Assembly: GCF_016802725.1 (NCBI RefSeq)
Contig: NC_052676.1
Coordinates: 9,766,436 to 9,830,435 of the forward strand
DNA: 64,000 bases
Reading direction: 5' to 3'
DNA from: Solenopsis invicta
Lineage: Eukaryota > Arthropoda > Insecta > Hymenoptera > Formicidae
Position numbers and translations under genes: made by a program. A model generated the notes under the pieces. That model did not search any database and was not told the origin of the DNA. It saw only the letters and a program-made list of their open reading frames with translations. Of the stretch, positions 1 through 10,781 are shown one piece after another (positions within the stretch are counted from its first letter, which is position 1; each line of letters starts with the position of its first letter).

Positions 1-858
1 TATCACATTGTCGAGCGTTTCACCATATATACCGCTATGTATAGATATAGATTTTACTTCAACACGCGTAAGAGGATACTTTGCTGTAGTTTTTGAAAGA
101 GCTTTAGCGTGGGCTAATAATATACCTGGTGAAATCTTTGAACGTCTGACAAGTAGCGTAGCATCGAGTATATGAACTTCGAAACCTCGTTCGGTTTGAT
201 CCATAAGGCAGAAAGCGTCTCTTGATTGTACCATCCGCAAACGCATTTCTACGCCGTTTATCAGAAACCTTTCTTGATTGAAAACATCGCAATGTAAATA
301 ACCCATAAGGTCAATTTCCTTAGCATTAGCTGTTAACGAACACCGTTTTAGAAAACCGGCGTTTAAGATGGATGGTTGCGCCATTTCACTACCCGTATCG
401 CTATACCACAACACACTTGTTAAATGAGAGTTTTTTGCAGCAGGGCCATAATTAAGCAATGTTTCTATATAAGCTCTGTAAGCGTACGCATTATTTGGGG
501 GTGTTACAAGTTTTTGATTGAAAAACACATCTACCTGATTGAATAACGAATGCATAAAATTATTGACGGGTCCTACTAGCTTATCAACAGCACCTGAAGT
601 CTCTTCTTTTTTTGGAATTTCTTTGGAAACGGTCGGTCTTATTTGAACACTGATACATAACATGGTATGTGGTAAGTCGATGTATTCTTCTCCCTGGCCT
701 GGTATAACAAATTCTATAGGTGAATCATCGGTTAACGACGATATTGGTTTGTAATGTAACCATTGCGAGTTTTCAATTGTTGCTTGCGTTGGTGGGACGG
801 TGAATAATTCCAATTCTGATTTGAGACACTCGCACGAATGAGAGTGTAAAAAGGCCAT
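1..858 (-). CDS. Polinton major capsid protein (double jelly-roll), partial
   Basis: The first 286 codons are open and run off the left window edge. An in-frame stop lies just upstream of the ATG at 858, which supports this start. The text resembles the insect proteins often annotated 'F54H12.2-like', which are Polinton major capsid proteins: short stretches such as FNQVDVFFNQKLV, ETLLNYGPAAKNSHL and LMGYLHCDVFNQERF are seen in order. In the family this protein forms the hexon-like trimers of an icosahedral shell. No break is seen in the visible part. The assignment is from recognised motifs, not from a structure. Confidence 0.85.
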   Translation of the reverse strand, partial: MAFLHSHSCECLKSELELFTVPPTQATIENSQWLHYKPISSLTDDSPIEFVIPGQGEEYIDLPHTMLCISVQIRPTVSKEIPKKEETSGAVDKLVGPVNNFMHSLFNQVDVFFNQKLVTPPNNAYAYRAYIETLLNYGPAAKNSHLTSVLWYSDTGSEMAQPSILNAGFLKRCSLTANAKEIDLMGYLHCDVFNQERFLINGVEMRLRMVQSRDAFCLMDQTERGFEVHILDATLLVRRSKISPGILLAHAKALSKTTAKYPLTRVEVKSISIHSGIYGETLDNVI

Positions 859-885
859 GGCGTCGTCTGCTTTACGTCAAATATG

Positions 886-1393
886 TTATTGAAAAATGTC
901 AACTACAGTTCGTTTATCGCGAATAGAGCTCTTTTTCTTTTTTATCTTCTTCTTTAACGTGTTTGTCTTAGTTTTCGGTGTTTTGCTACTGTAAATCTTT
1001 TTCTTTTTCTTTTGACGCCTTACGATATGATCGTTGTCGCGAATGTTAATTAAATGCTGTATATTTGACTTTCTAGGCGTTTTATAGCCCGAACCCTCCA
1101 TGAGAATATCAATTTTTTCTTCGGCTTTCCGTTTTAGGCTCTCAGCTGAATCTTTCATACGGCTGTTAAAAGCTTCTTTAAACGGTATATCTCTTTGAAT
1201 TACATCGCGAGCTACATTCATACCAGAGCGAGCAACTTCTTTACCGATGGCTCTGGCTCCTTTTAATAAAAGGGTTAAAACACGTCGAAAGAGACCACCA
1301 AGAAAACTACCGACCGCGTTGATTTGGGGCGCCTACATAGACGCGTTCGATGCCACTTTGTCTACCGCTACCGTGTTGAATATCGAAACGCAT
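886..1393 (-). pseudogene. Polinton small basic/amphipathic protein, frameshifted
   Basis: An ATG at 1393 opens 28 codons, rich in Gly and Arg, ending at TAG 1307-1309. The adjacent frame carries on from about 1320 to 886 with an amphipathic stretch (FLGGLFRR then a Leu-rich run), a helical charged middle and a very basic Lys-rich tail. The two parts together look like one gene with a single one-base-type shift near 1310-1330. It lies between the minor and major capsid genes, so a structural or core role is likely. The Gly/Leu/Phe amphipathic part recalls adenovirus pVI-type membrane-active peptides and the tail recalls DNA-binding core proteins; both are analogies only. Confidence 0.6.
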
Positions 1394-1408
1394 CATAATA
1401 TGTCATTT

Positions 1409-2203
1409 TTAGTCTAATCTCTTAAAATGTAGTGTTACAGTCAATGTACCATATTCGAATGGTATAGGTTGTCCAAACTCATCTCTTATATCAATCTCGA
1501 TTGTTTGCAAAGCAGTGTGTATTAGCGGTATATATTTAGCTGTTGCAAAACTTTTATACTTAACCAAACCATAAACATACGATTCTATATCTAGAGGTAC
1601 TGTGTGAAGTAGAGGTGTTTGCATATCACCTGTAATGTACGATTCGCATATATCGGTATATACAAACAGCGTTGTAGGTAATGCTCTGATTAAACTAGCC
1701 GGTCTAGATGCCGGCCAAGACATTTCACCATCCAATATATGACATTGAGTTTCATAACCGAATATTTGAGCCAGAGATGGCGATAGGCGGAAACCATGTG
1801 TTATAGCCATACAATCTGTACATGAACGCTGTGCTGTGACATAACCAAACCTATTTAATGTAAAAATTAAATGTTTCTTCAGCGTTGTTTTGTTTACTGT
1901 TTCGATAAGATCGTCAATTGTCTGATACAGTCCTTGTGGTACTATATGATGTTCTAAACCCGTTTTTAACTCTTCTTCTTCAGGCGGTTCATTGATAAAA
2001 TTTTTTATTTTCACCAAAGTCTTTTCATCTTGTGAAAAATGGAGAAACGTCATAGGTATTTGAATATCAGTTAAAGAAACACCCCACTCCCCTTGTAAAC
2101 GTAATGCTTGTGGTAGACGTGTAATAAAATGAGTTGTTGTGTTATCCTGAAAATATGAAGAACTGCTGTTGCTAGGTAAAACCACGTAAAAATTATCCCT
2201 CAT
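1409..2203 (-). CDS. Polinton penton-like minor capsid protein
   Basis: An intact 264-aa ORF beginning MRDNFYVVLPSNSS, a start typical of the Polinton minor capsid protein, a single-jelly-roll penton-base-like subunit placed at the capsid vertices. The N-terminal part (about 1-60) has the pattern NTTTHFITRLPQALRLQGEWGVSL, expected for the first strands; the C-terminal end (PFEYGTLTVTLHFKRL) looks like the last beta strands. It sits 28 bp after the broken integrase gene (2232) and just before the small basic protein gene, the usual place in these elements. No break is seen, so this gene could still be translated. Confidence 0.8.
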   Translation of the reverse strand: MRDNFYVVLPSNSSSSYFQDNTTTHFITRLPQALRLQGEWGVSLTDIQIPMTFLHFSQDEKTLVKIKNFINEPPEEEELKTGLEHHIVPQGLYQTIDDLIETVNKTTLKKHLIFTLNRFGYVTAQRSCTDCMAITHGFRLSPSLAQIFGYETQCHILDGEMSWPASRPASLIRALPTTLFVYTDICESYITGDMQTPLLHTVPLDIESYVYGLVKYKSFATAKYIPLIHTALQTIEIDIRDEFGQPIPFEYGTLTVTLHFKRLD

Positions 2204-2231
2204 TATAATTTTTTAAATCGTTAGGGTTTAT

Positions 2232-3278
2232 CTACTTATTAAAACTTTCTGGAAAACCGCGCCAGCTAACGAGGATACGTCTTGCACTGCCTCGTCCTTT
2301 ACTACGAATTATTCTTTCGACCATAAGATCGGTCTTTGCATAATCTTGCCGGATCCTGCTCAATTCTTTTTCATAAAAAATGCCGTCGATATCTTCACCA
2401 TGAAGGTCTCGTAAAAAATATACAGGTGGTTGTGGATGTGTGGAAATGCGTATTATAAGAAATATTTCTTTGCTCCAGCCGCCTTCATAACCTTTCGCGA
2501 ACGCTGCTTTACTACTACTGATTCGCACCAGATCACCGATCTTGTATTTAGGAGCACCGGCGCATTTACTATCATATCTATGCGCGAGATTTGATCGAGC
2601 AAATCTTGCATTGTTCAATGTTACATCTTGCGGGACCATTTTAATACCGCTATGATACGAACGATTGTACGCATCAACAATGTTATTTAGTACATCGATA
2701 TACCGCTTATTCCTTGCATAAGTGAAATATCGCCATATACGCTCCTTTAATGTCCTGTTATTTCTTTCAACAACTGCAGCTTTCACATCTGGATTACGGG
2801 CCACTCGAAAACCAATTTTTGCGTTTTTTAAAAAAAGCTATGTGGCAGACCCCACAAATTCTTTACCACGATCTGTTTGTACAACAATAGGTCGTCTACC
2901 ATTACTACGGGCCAGTATATGTACTAAACCCCTAGCAACACTAGTACTTGTTTTATCACGTAGTTTTTCAATCCAAGCAAATTTGCTTAAAACGTCAATA
3001 ACAACAAGTAAATATGCGTAATTATCATTATAATTTTTAATTGCACGTAGATCTACGATATCTGCCTCCCATACATCATCGATATTATACAGATTGTAAG
3101 AACGTCTAGGATATTGGCGACGTAAAGGCCTATGCAATGTATATGCATCTTGACTTTCCAGCCAGGCAATTGTTTTGTTTTTGGGTATTGATTTTTTTGT
3201 TTCACGCAATAATTTTGGTGCTCCAAAAAAAGAGGCCGCGTGCATTGGTTTATAATAAATTTTCTCTAGCTTTTTCAT
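2232..3278 (-). pseudogene. Polinton DDE integrase with chromodomain, in-frame stop
   Basis: Retroviral-type integrase that would insert the element's DNA ends. Catalytic acidic residues are visible: Asp73 in VWEADIVDL, Asp136 in QTDRGKEF and Glu171 in VVERNNRTLKER, with 34 residues between the last two. After the core come an SH3-like stretch (YKIGDLVRIS) and a C-terminal chromodomain-like stretch (MVERIIRS ... VSWRGFPESFN), a known Polinton feature. A single in-frame TAG at 2838-2840 cuts the protein between the second Asp and the Glu. The frame is open and unchanged on both sides, so this is a point nonsense mutation and not an indel. The ATG overlaps the stop of the upstream gene (ATGA, 3275-3278). 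Confidence 0.85.
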
Positions 3279-4096
3279 GTTCTATCACGGGTTTCTTTTT
3301 TTTTCCTAGGTGATAAACTTTCCCACCTATCTGCGGTACCATAACACTCGCTGTAGGTATCGGTATCATCTGTAGGAAGCTCGCTTGAATCAGACCGCAT
3401 ACGCGACGGTCCTGCGGTGTGTGTCGTTGTATTGTTAGGTACTTGAAGCGTATTGTTATTGACCGGTTCATTTAACCATAAATTTTGATTTCCTATAAAT
3501 TCACGTGGGACCTTTACATTGTGCATGAGTGTGACAAAACGATTTTTGCCGATCGGTTTTGCTATTTTTCTGGAGCGCATAGCGTCGTTTATAAGGTCGA
3601 CGATATTAGATTCCTTTATTTTTACACCATCAATAGAAATAACACCATATTTATCCCAAGTTAGTCTTTCAGAAGCGTTCAAATGTGTATGGTTTAATAA
3701 AAGTCTAGCTTTTGGTCGATATTTTGATGGTACGCTATCTAGAATAAATAAATCGTCTAAACAATCTTTTTGTTCCGGTGTTTTTACCTCTTCATCCTCC
3801 GAATATCTTGATTGCTTTGTTTTGTAAACAATGTCAATCAAAATATTAATAGATTTAGTAGGTATATTGCGTTTTGCTTCTTCTACAAAATACAGGTAAC
3901 GTTGTAACGTTTGCAGGTAAGCTTTGCATTTTTCTCTTTCGTCCGCAAATTTGCTTGAATTGAGAATTTCAAGCATTTCTTCATCTAGTCTGCTTATCGT
4001 CGTACCAGGAGTTCGAATTGTTCTATCGTTCGATATCCGTGTTAATTGCGCAATTTTTTCTTTCGGTATCAAGACCATTTTTTTTGCGTGTTCCAT
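3275..4096 (-). CDS. Polinton conserved protein, function unknown
   Basis: A 273-aa ORF, hydrophilic and mostly helical in look, with a central charged region and a disordered C-terminal third rich in Asn, Thr, Ser and Asp, then a short basic tail. It starts six bases below the previous gene and its stop overlaps the integrase start by four bases, so the two are probably expressed together. Proteins of this size and place occur in many insect Polintons, but I cannot give a function. A virion or DNA-binding scaffold role would fit the neighbours. No break is seen. Confidence 0.7.
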   Translation of the reverse strand: MEHAKKMVLIPKEKIAQLTRISNDRTIRTPGTTISRLDEEMLEILNSSKFADEREKCKAYLQTLQRYLYFVEEAKRNIPTKSINILIDIVYKTKQSRYSEDEEVKTPEQKDCLDDLFILDSVPSKYRPKARLLLNHTHLNASERLTWDKYGVISIDGVKIKESNIVDLINDAMRSRKIAKPIGKNRFVTLMHNVKVPREFIGNQNLWLNEPVNNNTLQVPNNTTTHTAGPSRMRSDSSELPTDDTDTYSECYGTADRWESLSPRKKKETRDRT

Positions 4097-4101
4097 TATT
4101 T

Positions 4102-4437
4102 TTAGTTTCCACCTATAAGACGAGATAACACGGTGCCTAATAATAAAGGTAAGAAACCACCTCGCTGTACGATTAGCCGTTTCTTATTCTTCCAAGAAGC
4201 GTTTTTATCAACTAATCGTCGCAATATGCTCGCATGACGCTTCAAACGACGTTTATATGAGTGTTTAAGAGCCACATTACCGCGTAATATGTTTAAAGCA
4301 CACTCACATATACACCTAATAAGTTTTGGGTCGGCCTTTTTCAAGATAGCAACACGCTGTTTATTACTGAGGTGACATAAGGCCCGTAGTATCGCTGTGT
4401 ATTTTTGACCAAATAAAATATGCGCGGGCAGGACCAT
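4102..4437 (-). CDS. Polinton small basic conserved protein (pX-like)
   Basis: An intact 111-aa very basic protein with a helical first half, then an Arg/Lys-rich middle (LRGNVALKHSYKRRLKRH) and the motif KKRLIVQRGGFLPLLLG near the C-terminus. A similar signature (LRGN then basic run, then RLIVQ-GGF) recurs in Polintons and adintoviruses, where it has been compared with adenovirus core protein X. That comparison is established only loosely. A role packing DNA or attaching it to the capsid is an inference. It sits between the 96-aa ORF and the 273-aa gene with gaps of 5-11 bp. Confidence 0.65.
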   Translation of the reverse strand: MVLPAHILFGQKYTAILRALCHLSNKQRVAILKKADPKLIRCICECALNILRGNVALKHSYKRRLKRHASILRRLVDKNASWKNKKRLIVQRGGFLPLLLGTVLSRLIGGN

Positions 4438-4448
4438 TATAAATTTTA

Positions 4449-4739
4449 CTAAATAGCCGATCTTTTATTGTTACATTTACAACAATCTTTAATTAGCGGC
4501 GTTGGGCCATTAATATGCAGTTGCTGAGTCACTTGATTATAATGTTTTAAACAACGGCGATAACTACACACTTCTGGATCTTTCTTTATATACTCAGGAA
4601 GCTTATCCCACAGATAATCTATGTGATTACCGATTAGTAGTAAAATAATTTTTGGTATAAATTGTAATTGTTCAACTGTTAACTCATCGATGGTATCGTC
4701 ATTGTCTACCAAGATGAAAAACATTTTGACTACTGACAA
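4449..4739 (-). CDS. Hypothetical small Polinton protein
   Basis: A 96-aa ORF, acidic at its N-terminal end, with a hydrophobic helix-like stretch (QFIPKIILLLIGNHIDYLW) and a Cys-containing C-terminal part (CSYRRC, CCKC). I do not recognise it. It is placed between the ATPase and the small basic gene on the same strand with short gaps, which supports it as a real gene. The clustered Cys residues could bind metal, but the spacing matches no finger I know. Confidence 0.5.
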   Translation of the reverse strand: MSVVKMFFILVDNDDTIDELTVEQLQFIPKIILLLIGNHIDYLWDKLPEYIKKDPEVCSYRRCLKHYNQVTQQLHINGPTPLIKDCCKCNNKRSAI

Positions 4740-4810
4740 AATTTGAATTCATGATCGTATTTAACCACATTAAAAACACATCTATATATCAGATAAATTT
4801 TGTAAAAGTA

Positions 4811-5488
4811 TTAGATACGTATTATTGGTATTTCCTGTGCGGTACTCTTGTCTTTTAGTTTTTTACGTGGTATATAAACATATTGGTACTTATCATCAGG
4901 AAATATATGGGTGCGAAAACGACAACTCTCCGGTGTGGATTGCTTTAAATCAAGTAATAAATAACCGTGTGCTGTTGTAGTTGCATCGTTATATACCTTC
5001 CATAAGAACCGTGTATTTTCGGGATAAACTTGGCGCGCTAAATGCTGTATTTGGGCCCGATCTCTTGGGTTTTTAAACACAACTATATAATTAGCATTTA
5101 ATGAAATATCGCGCATACCACGTCCTTGGTGAAATAAATTTTGTGTAATAAAAATAACACTAAGGTTTTTATGATGACTCCCTTTCGTGAATAAATCTAT
5201 AACACTGTTATCGGATGCTTCGCGCATGAGGTCATCAATAACAATAAGCTTTGGCCGTGGATCATCAGCGTAGTCATCATTTCGCGGTAGACCTTCACGA
5301 AATTCGACATTATCACCATATTCGGTGTAACCTGATTGCCATTCTGAATAGTAAAATAATACGCGGTCAAACTTGGTATCACTCATAAAATTCATATTCC
5401 GAAAAAATCTTTTCACAAAAAAAGTTTTACCACAGCCTGTGGGACCGCAGATCATAGAGGTCCAAGGGTGTTTCCACCGTGTATCCAT
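4811..5488 (-). CDS. Polinton genome-packaging ATPase (FtsK/HerA, A32-like)
   Basis: A 225-aa ATPase. The Walker A motif GPTGCGKT is at residues 15-22, the Walker B motif LIVIDD at 81-86, and a later stretch VIFITQNLF fits the sensor strand of this family. In Polintons, adenovirus-like and poxvirus-like systems such ATPases pump DNA into the preformed capsid. Length is normal for the family and no break is seen. The 146 bp upstream to the PolB stop (5489-5634) is AT-rich, has no ORF and could hold its promoter. Confidence 0.9.
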   Translation of the reverse strand: MDTRWKHPWTSMICGPTGCGKTFFVKRFFRNMNFMSDTKFDRVLFYYSEWQSGYTEYGDNVEFREGLPRNDDYADDPRPKLIVIDDLMREASDNSVIDLFTKGSHHKNLSVIFITQNLFHQGRGMRDISLNANYIVVFKNPRDRAQIQHLARQVYPENTRFLWKVYNDATTTAHGYLLLDLKQSTPESCRFRTHIFPDDKYQYVYIPRKKLKDKSTAQEIPIIRI

Positions 5489-5634
5489 TTTTACGAATAA
5501 CGCTCGGTGGCTGATGTTTTTACTTAAAAACTTTTATATTGTAATACAGGTAAATATTAGAAAAATCGATAAACTTCTGATAATACATAGATATTTTATT
5601 CAAAAGCTCAAAAATACAATTATATAACAAATAA

Positions 5635-8512
5635 TTATAAATTACAATGACCGTATGGTAACGACCCATAAGGCCCATACCGTCTTCGTTTATTAAATGT
5701 CTGCTTACATGTTTTACTCTCTGTACACGTTATTACGTTATGAAGCTCCGTACGTCTGATAGAGTCAAAATGAAGTGTTATCGACGTATCTCCTTTATCT
5801 GTAACGAGTGATCTGACGGAATAATAGTTGATTAATTTATTGTTTGCAAAATTAAGAGTTATACCTTTAGCTTTGCAAATTTCTACGGTACTACCATCGG
5901 GTTTACGTACAAGAAATGCGTAAAATTTCGGGCCAGCCGAAACAAAAGATTTAATGTAACTACCCTCACCGTAGAACGCTAATTCATTCGTCAAGTCACC
6001 CAACAATTTACCTGTTGGTGGTTCATAAGCGTTCTGAGAATTATTGCTTACGTATATACATGAATCGGTATCGCAATATAAAGCCCTACCTCCGAGGCGC
6101 TCGAGATATTCATATAATTTTAAACGCGCTTGAGTTGTCGTGTATGCAGCTATAACAACATTTGTTAGAGCGGATGGCGTTAAATTTTCATCTGTATATA
6201 CATAACCAACATATAAAACATCGTCATTAACAGGTAATATACTTGTAACATCAACTTCGTTACTAGAAAGCAGTTGTATTAATCTTTTACGCGTTGTTAC
6301 AATTTCAACTTTAGGTAGATTCTCACGTTGACCAAATTTTCCCCAAAAAGAATTCAAACATAGTTTTGAAACAGCTCGGAGACCAGGATTGATACATATT
6401 TTTTCAGGATCTAATTTAATACCCTCCGCTCGCTCATATTCCTCTATGTATCGTTTTTTTGACTCTTCATCGGTGCAATCAGAAGGCCAACCGCTAGCTT
6501 CTTGCTTAATTTTTAAAAAAGTATTAATGTATTCTGTGAAGTGACCACCCTCCTTAGATTGGGGATTATATTGCGTTACCTCGTATTGCCAAATTTCATA
6601 AATATTTACAAGCTTATAACCAACACTTACAGCTTTGCGTATTTCTTGTACTACCCACGTACCGGTGAATTCGCGATCGGCAACATTCTCGTGTGTACAC
6701 GCTGTTTGACACATATTTTCGCAACATGTACGACATAAAGCAAACATTAATTTACCATCCATACGCACCGGTAATACAGGATGATAAAGCGTACGCGGTG
6801 GTAATATTGAACAATAAACGAGTCCTTCTATTTTATCAATTTCGACACCTGTAGGACCCGTTAATTCGTGACACTCTTCACCGACATATATTTTCGGATG
6901 TCCTATAGGAAATATACCTGTTTTATAAATATATGGGTAAAGAGAACATACATCGACATAATGTATCTTCTCATTATCCTTTACATCGTAAAGAGACACC
7001 ATGTTCTCTGTACGACCACCGTAAAAAGCATCGCGGGGATTTAACGCAGGCTGAGATATAGCTGGATAATTTTTTAAAAACATACGCATATCTTCTCTAG
7101 ATTTTAAAATACGTTCATAATCGCACTCCCACATTTCTGTTAAAACATATCCAGCAGCTATAATTTTTGCTGTAATAAACTGAGTACGTTCTAAACGGGC
7201 ATCCATTGTATCATTACCGATTCCTTGGTTTCTATTTACAGTGTAGCACCGGGTACAGCCATGCCAATAACAACCGTGGAATTGCAAAACATGTTTAATC
7301 GTCACACCGTTATTGGTTTCTTCATAATAACCGTCAACTAAAACACCTTCGGGTAATCGTGTCTCACGACCATGTCCAGCGTGAGCTATAACACTACCCA
7401 ATTCGCGCTCTGTCCAAATCAACCAAGAAACAGCTTTACGCGATTGATTTTGACCCCAACGATAACCGCCCGTTGGTATAATACCAATTTTATTTTTTTG
7501 AAGAAAATTTTTACGATAAACACGTGAACAGGCTGATGCTATTGTGATACTTTCCTCGAAAGGGCAAACCATACCACATTTAATAAACATTTTACGAAAA
7601 GCTAAGCAGGCTTTACGTAATATCGTCACATCATTTTTACAATAATGTTTCTTTTTTAAAATCAAATATATAATTTAATTGTTTTGCTTTAGTAAACCAA
7701 GATAAAAACCGTTCGCGCTCATTATTTTGCATATAACAACTTGAATAATATTTCAAATCTGGTAACGGTCCTATATAATTTTGATTTTCAGGTGTATTAA
7801 ATAAATGTGGGAATATACCTTTTGTAGTACAACCGTTAAGTTCAAAAGCTTTTGGTAAAGCACTTAATGGCATATGAAGATAATTTAAACTCGAGAAATG
7901 TCGTGTGCCCTATCGTCATTACAACGATATTTGTACCATTTAGTATATTATTGACGGCATCTCATTTACACCACCTCTCGTAGCAAAATGTCTCAAAATA
8001 AATTGAGCATCAAAAGCTTTCGCATTATGGGCGATACAAATTGTACGACTAAACGAGCGTAGTGGCTTTGTAGCTAAATCAACAAGTTGCTTTAGAGGGT
8101 CTTGATCAAATACATATTCACGTATACCGCAATATTGACATAATTTTGTCATATCATCATCATTATCTTCTAAACAATAAGTACATGTTTGTTGCACAAC
8201 ACATAAATTTGGTACATGTACACATTTTTTATCATCCCCTTTAATGCGCGTGTTTTGTTGTGTTTCAAAATCATAAAATAAAAACAATATTTTTGGTCGT
8301 TTATCTGTAGTTTGTTTTATAGGCTGTATATAGCATAAATGGTTAATATGGCAAAAATCTTTACATGTTTTGCAATATACCGCGATACAATCATGTTCCC
8401 TTTTTTTATCTATTGTAATAAATCTTGAGCACGTGTCACATATTTTTAATGTATCGCAAACACTTTTTTTATTTTTTTTTCTCTTATTTGTGTCGTCGTA
8501 CGGGTTTTTTAA
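5635..8512 (-). pseudogene. Polinton DNA polymerase B, C-terminal 3/4 (exonuclease and palm), frameshifted
   Basis: Protein-primed family B polymerase that would copy the element. Reading downwards from 8512: Cys-rich region (CKTCKDFC), Exo I (FYDFETQQN), Exo II (HNAKAFDAQF), Exo III (YCKND), then in the 676-codon ORF motif A (DVCSLYPYI, about residues 238-246), motif B (CLNSFWGKFG, 435-444) and motif C (YCDTDS, 529-534). A conserved GCYWHGC patch lies at 131-137. The reading frame changes near 7925, 7880 and 7650, so at least three indels break the gene. The 5' part of the same gene is at 14863-16035, beyond the insertion. The polymerase active-site motifs themselves are intact. Confidence 0.9.
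8509..8512. repeat. TTAA target duplication, left side of insertion
   Basis: TTAA directly before GGGGATGCTAAA. The same tetranucleotide follows the mirrored end at 14863-14866. Removing one copy plus the insert restores an open PolB frame across the junction. Confidence 0.8.
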
Positions 8513-8840
8513 GGGGATGCTAAAGTGACCGGCGAACTCAATCGAGGTCGGTCTAGACTCTAATGGTCCTGCGACATCTGCGGCCTTCTGTGGAACTAAA
8601 TGCGACATCTGCGGATCTCTGCAGAACTAAAAATGATAAATATCGATAATACCAACATTTTTATCGACATTTATCGACATTTATCATATAAGCGTTGTTT
8701 CTCTTCTATTTTCACATGAGCTCTATTAGACAGATACTCTATTTCTTTTTATTACATAACAAAAAGAGAAGAGAAGAAGTACAATGAAGTACAGCGTTTT
8801 ATAAAAATTATATGCGTATGATAAACACTTATAGTATTGT

Positions 8841-9496
8841 GTCATAATTAGCTAGTTCAAACGCCTCCGATATTTAGTTATAACTATTCACAGCACGATT
8901 TACAGCTGTGGCATTTTGTTATAACAAGCCAGCTCACAAAACGCCTCTGGCAATAATCAAAAATTGTTTATAACTATCCACAGCACGATTTACAGCTGTG
9001 ACATTTTGTTATAACAATCCAGCTCACAAAACGCCTCTGGCAATAATCAAAATTTGTTTATAACTATCCACAGCACGATTTACAGCTGTGGCATTTTGTT
9101 ATAACAAGCCAGCTCACAAAACGCCTCTGGCAATAATCAAAAATTGTTTATAACTATCCACAGCACGATTTACAGCTGTGGCATTTTGTTATAACAAGCC
9201 AGCTCACAAAACGCCTCTGGCAATAATCAAAATTTGTTTATAACTATCCACAGCACGATTTACAGCTGTGGCATTTTGTTATAACAAGCCAGCTCACAAA
9301 ACGCCTCTGGCAATAATCAAAATTTGTTTATAACTATCCACAGCACGATTTACAGCTGTGGCATTTTGTTATAACAAGCCAGCTCACAAAACGCCTCTGG
9401 CAATAATCAAAAATTGTTTATAACTATCCACAGCACGATTTACAGCTGTGGCATTTTGTTATAACAAGCCAGCTCACAAAACGCCTCTGGCAGTAA
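8841..9496. repeat. 90-bp tandem satellite, about 7 copies
   Basis: An exact 90-bp period is seen (the string acgcctctggcaataatc at 8941, 9031, 9121, 9211, 9301, 9391; a variant at 9481). The first copy, before 8940, is more diverged, and copies differ by only a few bases. Each unit holds nested inverted repeats: CCACAGC...GCTGTGG inside TTATAAC...GTTATAA. So each unit could fold as a stem or bind a dimeric protein. There are no spacers, so this is not CRISPR-like. Confidence 0.9.
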
Positions 9497-9599
9497 TTAC
9501 AAATGTAATTATAATTAGAACGGTTTACCGGTCTATGGAGAAAGAAACCTTTTGATATCTCATTATAGGTTTTTTACATAACGTAGTTCGTCTTCGCAG

Positions 9600-9758
9600 A
9601 CGATACGGCGGCTTCCCGTTGTCCTCCGCTGCCGCTACCGTTGTCGTAGTCGTTCACTAGCTATTATCACCAGCACTAACGACGACGACAACGGCGACGA
9701 CGACGAGGACGACGTTGCCGTTACCGTTGTCGTGGTCGATCACTATTATCACTATCAA

Positions 9759-9810
<52 letters not shown>

Positions 9811-10345
9811 AACGACGACGACGACGACAACGACGACGACGACGACGACGGCAACGGCAATGGCGGCGGCGATGACGACGACGACGGCGACGACGACGGC
9901 AACGGCGACGGCGACGGCGGTGACGATGACGACGACGACGGCGACGGCGACGGCGGCGACGCTGCCGCAACCGTTGTCGTGGTCGTTCACTATTCTCACT
10001 ATCACTGACGACGACAACGACGACATCGCCGTCGCCGCTGCCGTGGTCGTCCATTATTATCACTATCACTGGCGACGTCGCCGTCGCCGCTGCCGTGGTC
10101 GTCCACTATTATCACTATCACTGACAATGACGACGGTGACGACGTCGCCATTGCCGCTGCCGCTACTGTTGTCATAGTCGTTCACTAGCTATTATCACCA
10201 GCACTAACGACGACGACGACGGCGACGAGGACGACGTTGCCGTTACCGTTGTCGTAGTCGTCCACTATTCTTATTATCACTGACGACGACGACGACGCTA
10301 CCGCTACCGTTGTCGTGGTCGCCCACTATTGTGGTACGAACTGAC
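9600..10345. repeat. GAC/GTC trinucleotide block with higher-order repeat
   Basis: Dominated by GAC runs on the plus strand (purest about 9759-9812) alternating with GTC-rich stretches. A longer unit containing CCGTTGTCGT.GTCGTTCACTA then TTATCAC recurs about seven times between 9640 and 10330. Long Asp-, Thr- or Val-rich reading frames here are translations of the repeat and not genes. Confidence 0.9.
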
Positions 10346-10429
10346 TACTGCCTCTACATTATAACCTCAAACTATTGCGCGGGAACGATACGGTGAATGC
10401 GAGTGACCACGAGTGACAACGCGTCACGA

Positions 10430-10511
10430 TGGAGACGTGAAAGAAACAAGAAAGACAGAAAAGAGACAGAGACAGACAGACAGAGAGAGAGAGAGAGGGG
10501 GGGGGGGAGGA
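10430..10511. repeat. GA-rich simple repeat with G-run
   Basis: GACAGACA and GAGAGA runs ending in about a dozen G residues near 10497-10507. Low-complexity sequence. The following stretch to 10780 has no gene that I can support. Confidence 0.85.
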
Positions 10512-10781
10512 GAAAGAGATGATGCGCAGGAGTACGCGCGGAGTAAATTATCTTAATCCGTACCATGCAACGATAACAACTATATTGTCTGAACGTTTAT
10601 TTCACTGCGGGTTACTCACGAATACTCAGACGTACGTGTAAAAAGAACTCTACCAGCGACAAACGGCATGAAGCACACCGCAAAGATGCCATCAGATGCC
10701 ATACTACTAGAGTGGCAGTACACGCTCGCGCGTTGCGGCAGTAGGATTGTAATTTTCATACAAATTGTAGTACAATTCAGA

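Noticed and set aside
3250..3471. 73-aa minus-strand ORF
   Set aside because: Out-of-frame shadow of the 273-aa Polinton gene and integrase start.
8961..8990. Bacterial replication-origin-like box (TATCCACA)
   Set aside because: Short chance match inside a eukaryotic satellite; no other origin features.
8841..9496. CRISPR-like array
   Set aside because: Direct tandem 90-bp units with no unique spacers, in eukaryotic DNA.
9657..10177. Long Asp-, Thr-, Val- or Arg-rich reading frames on both strands
   Set aside because: Every frame of a trinucleotide repeat gives a long single-residue ORF; no start context or conserved part.
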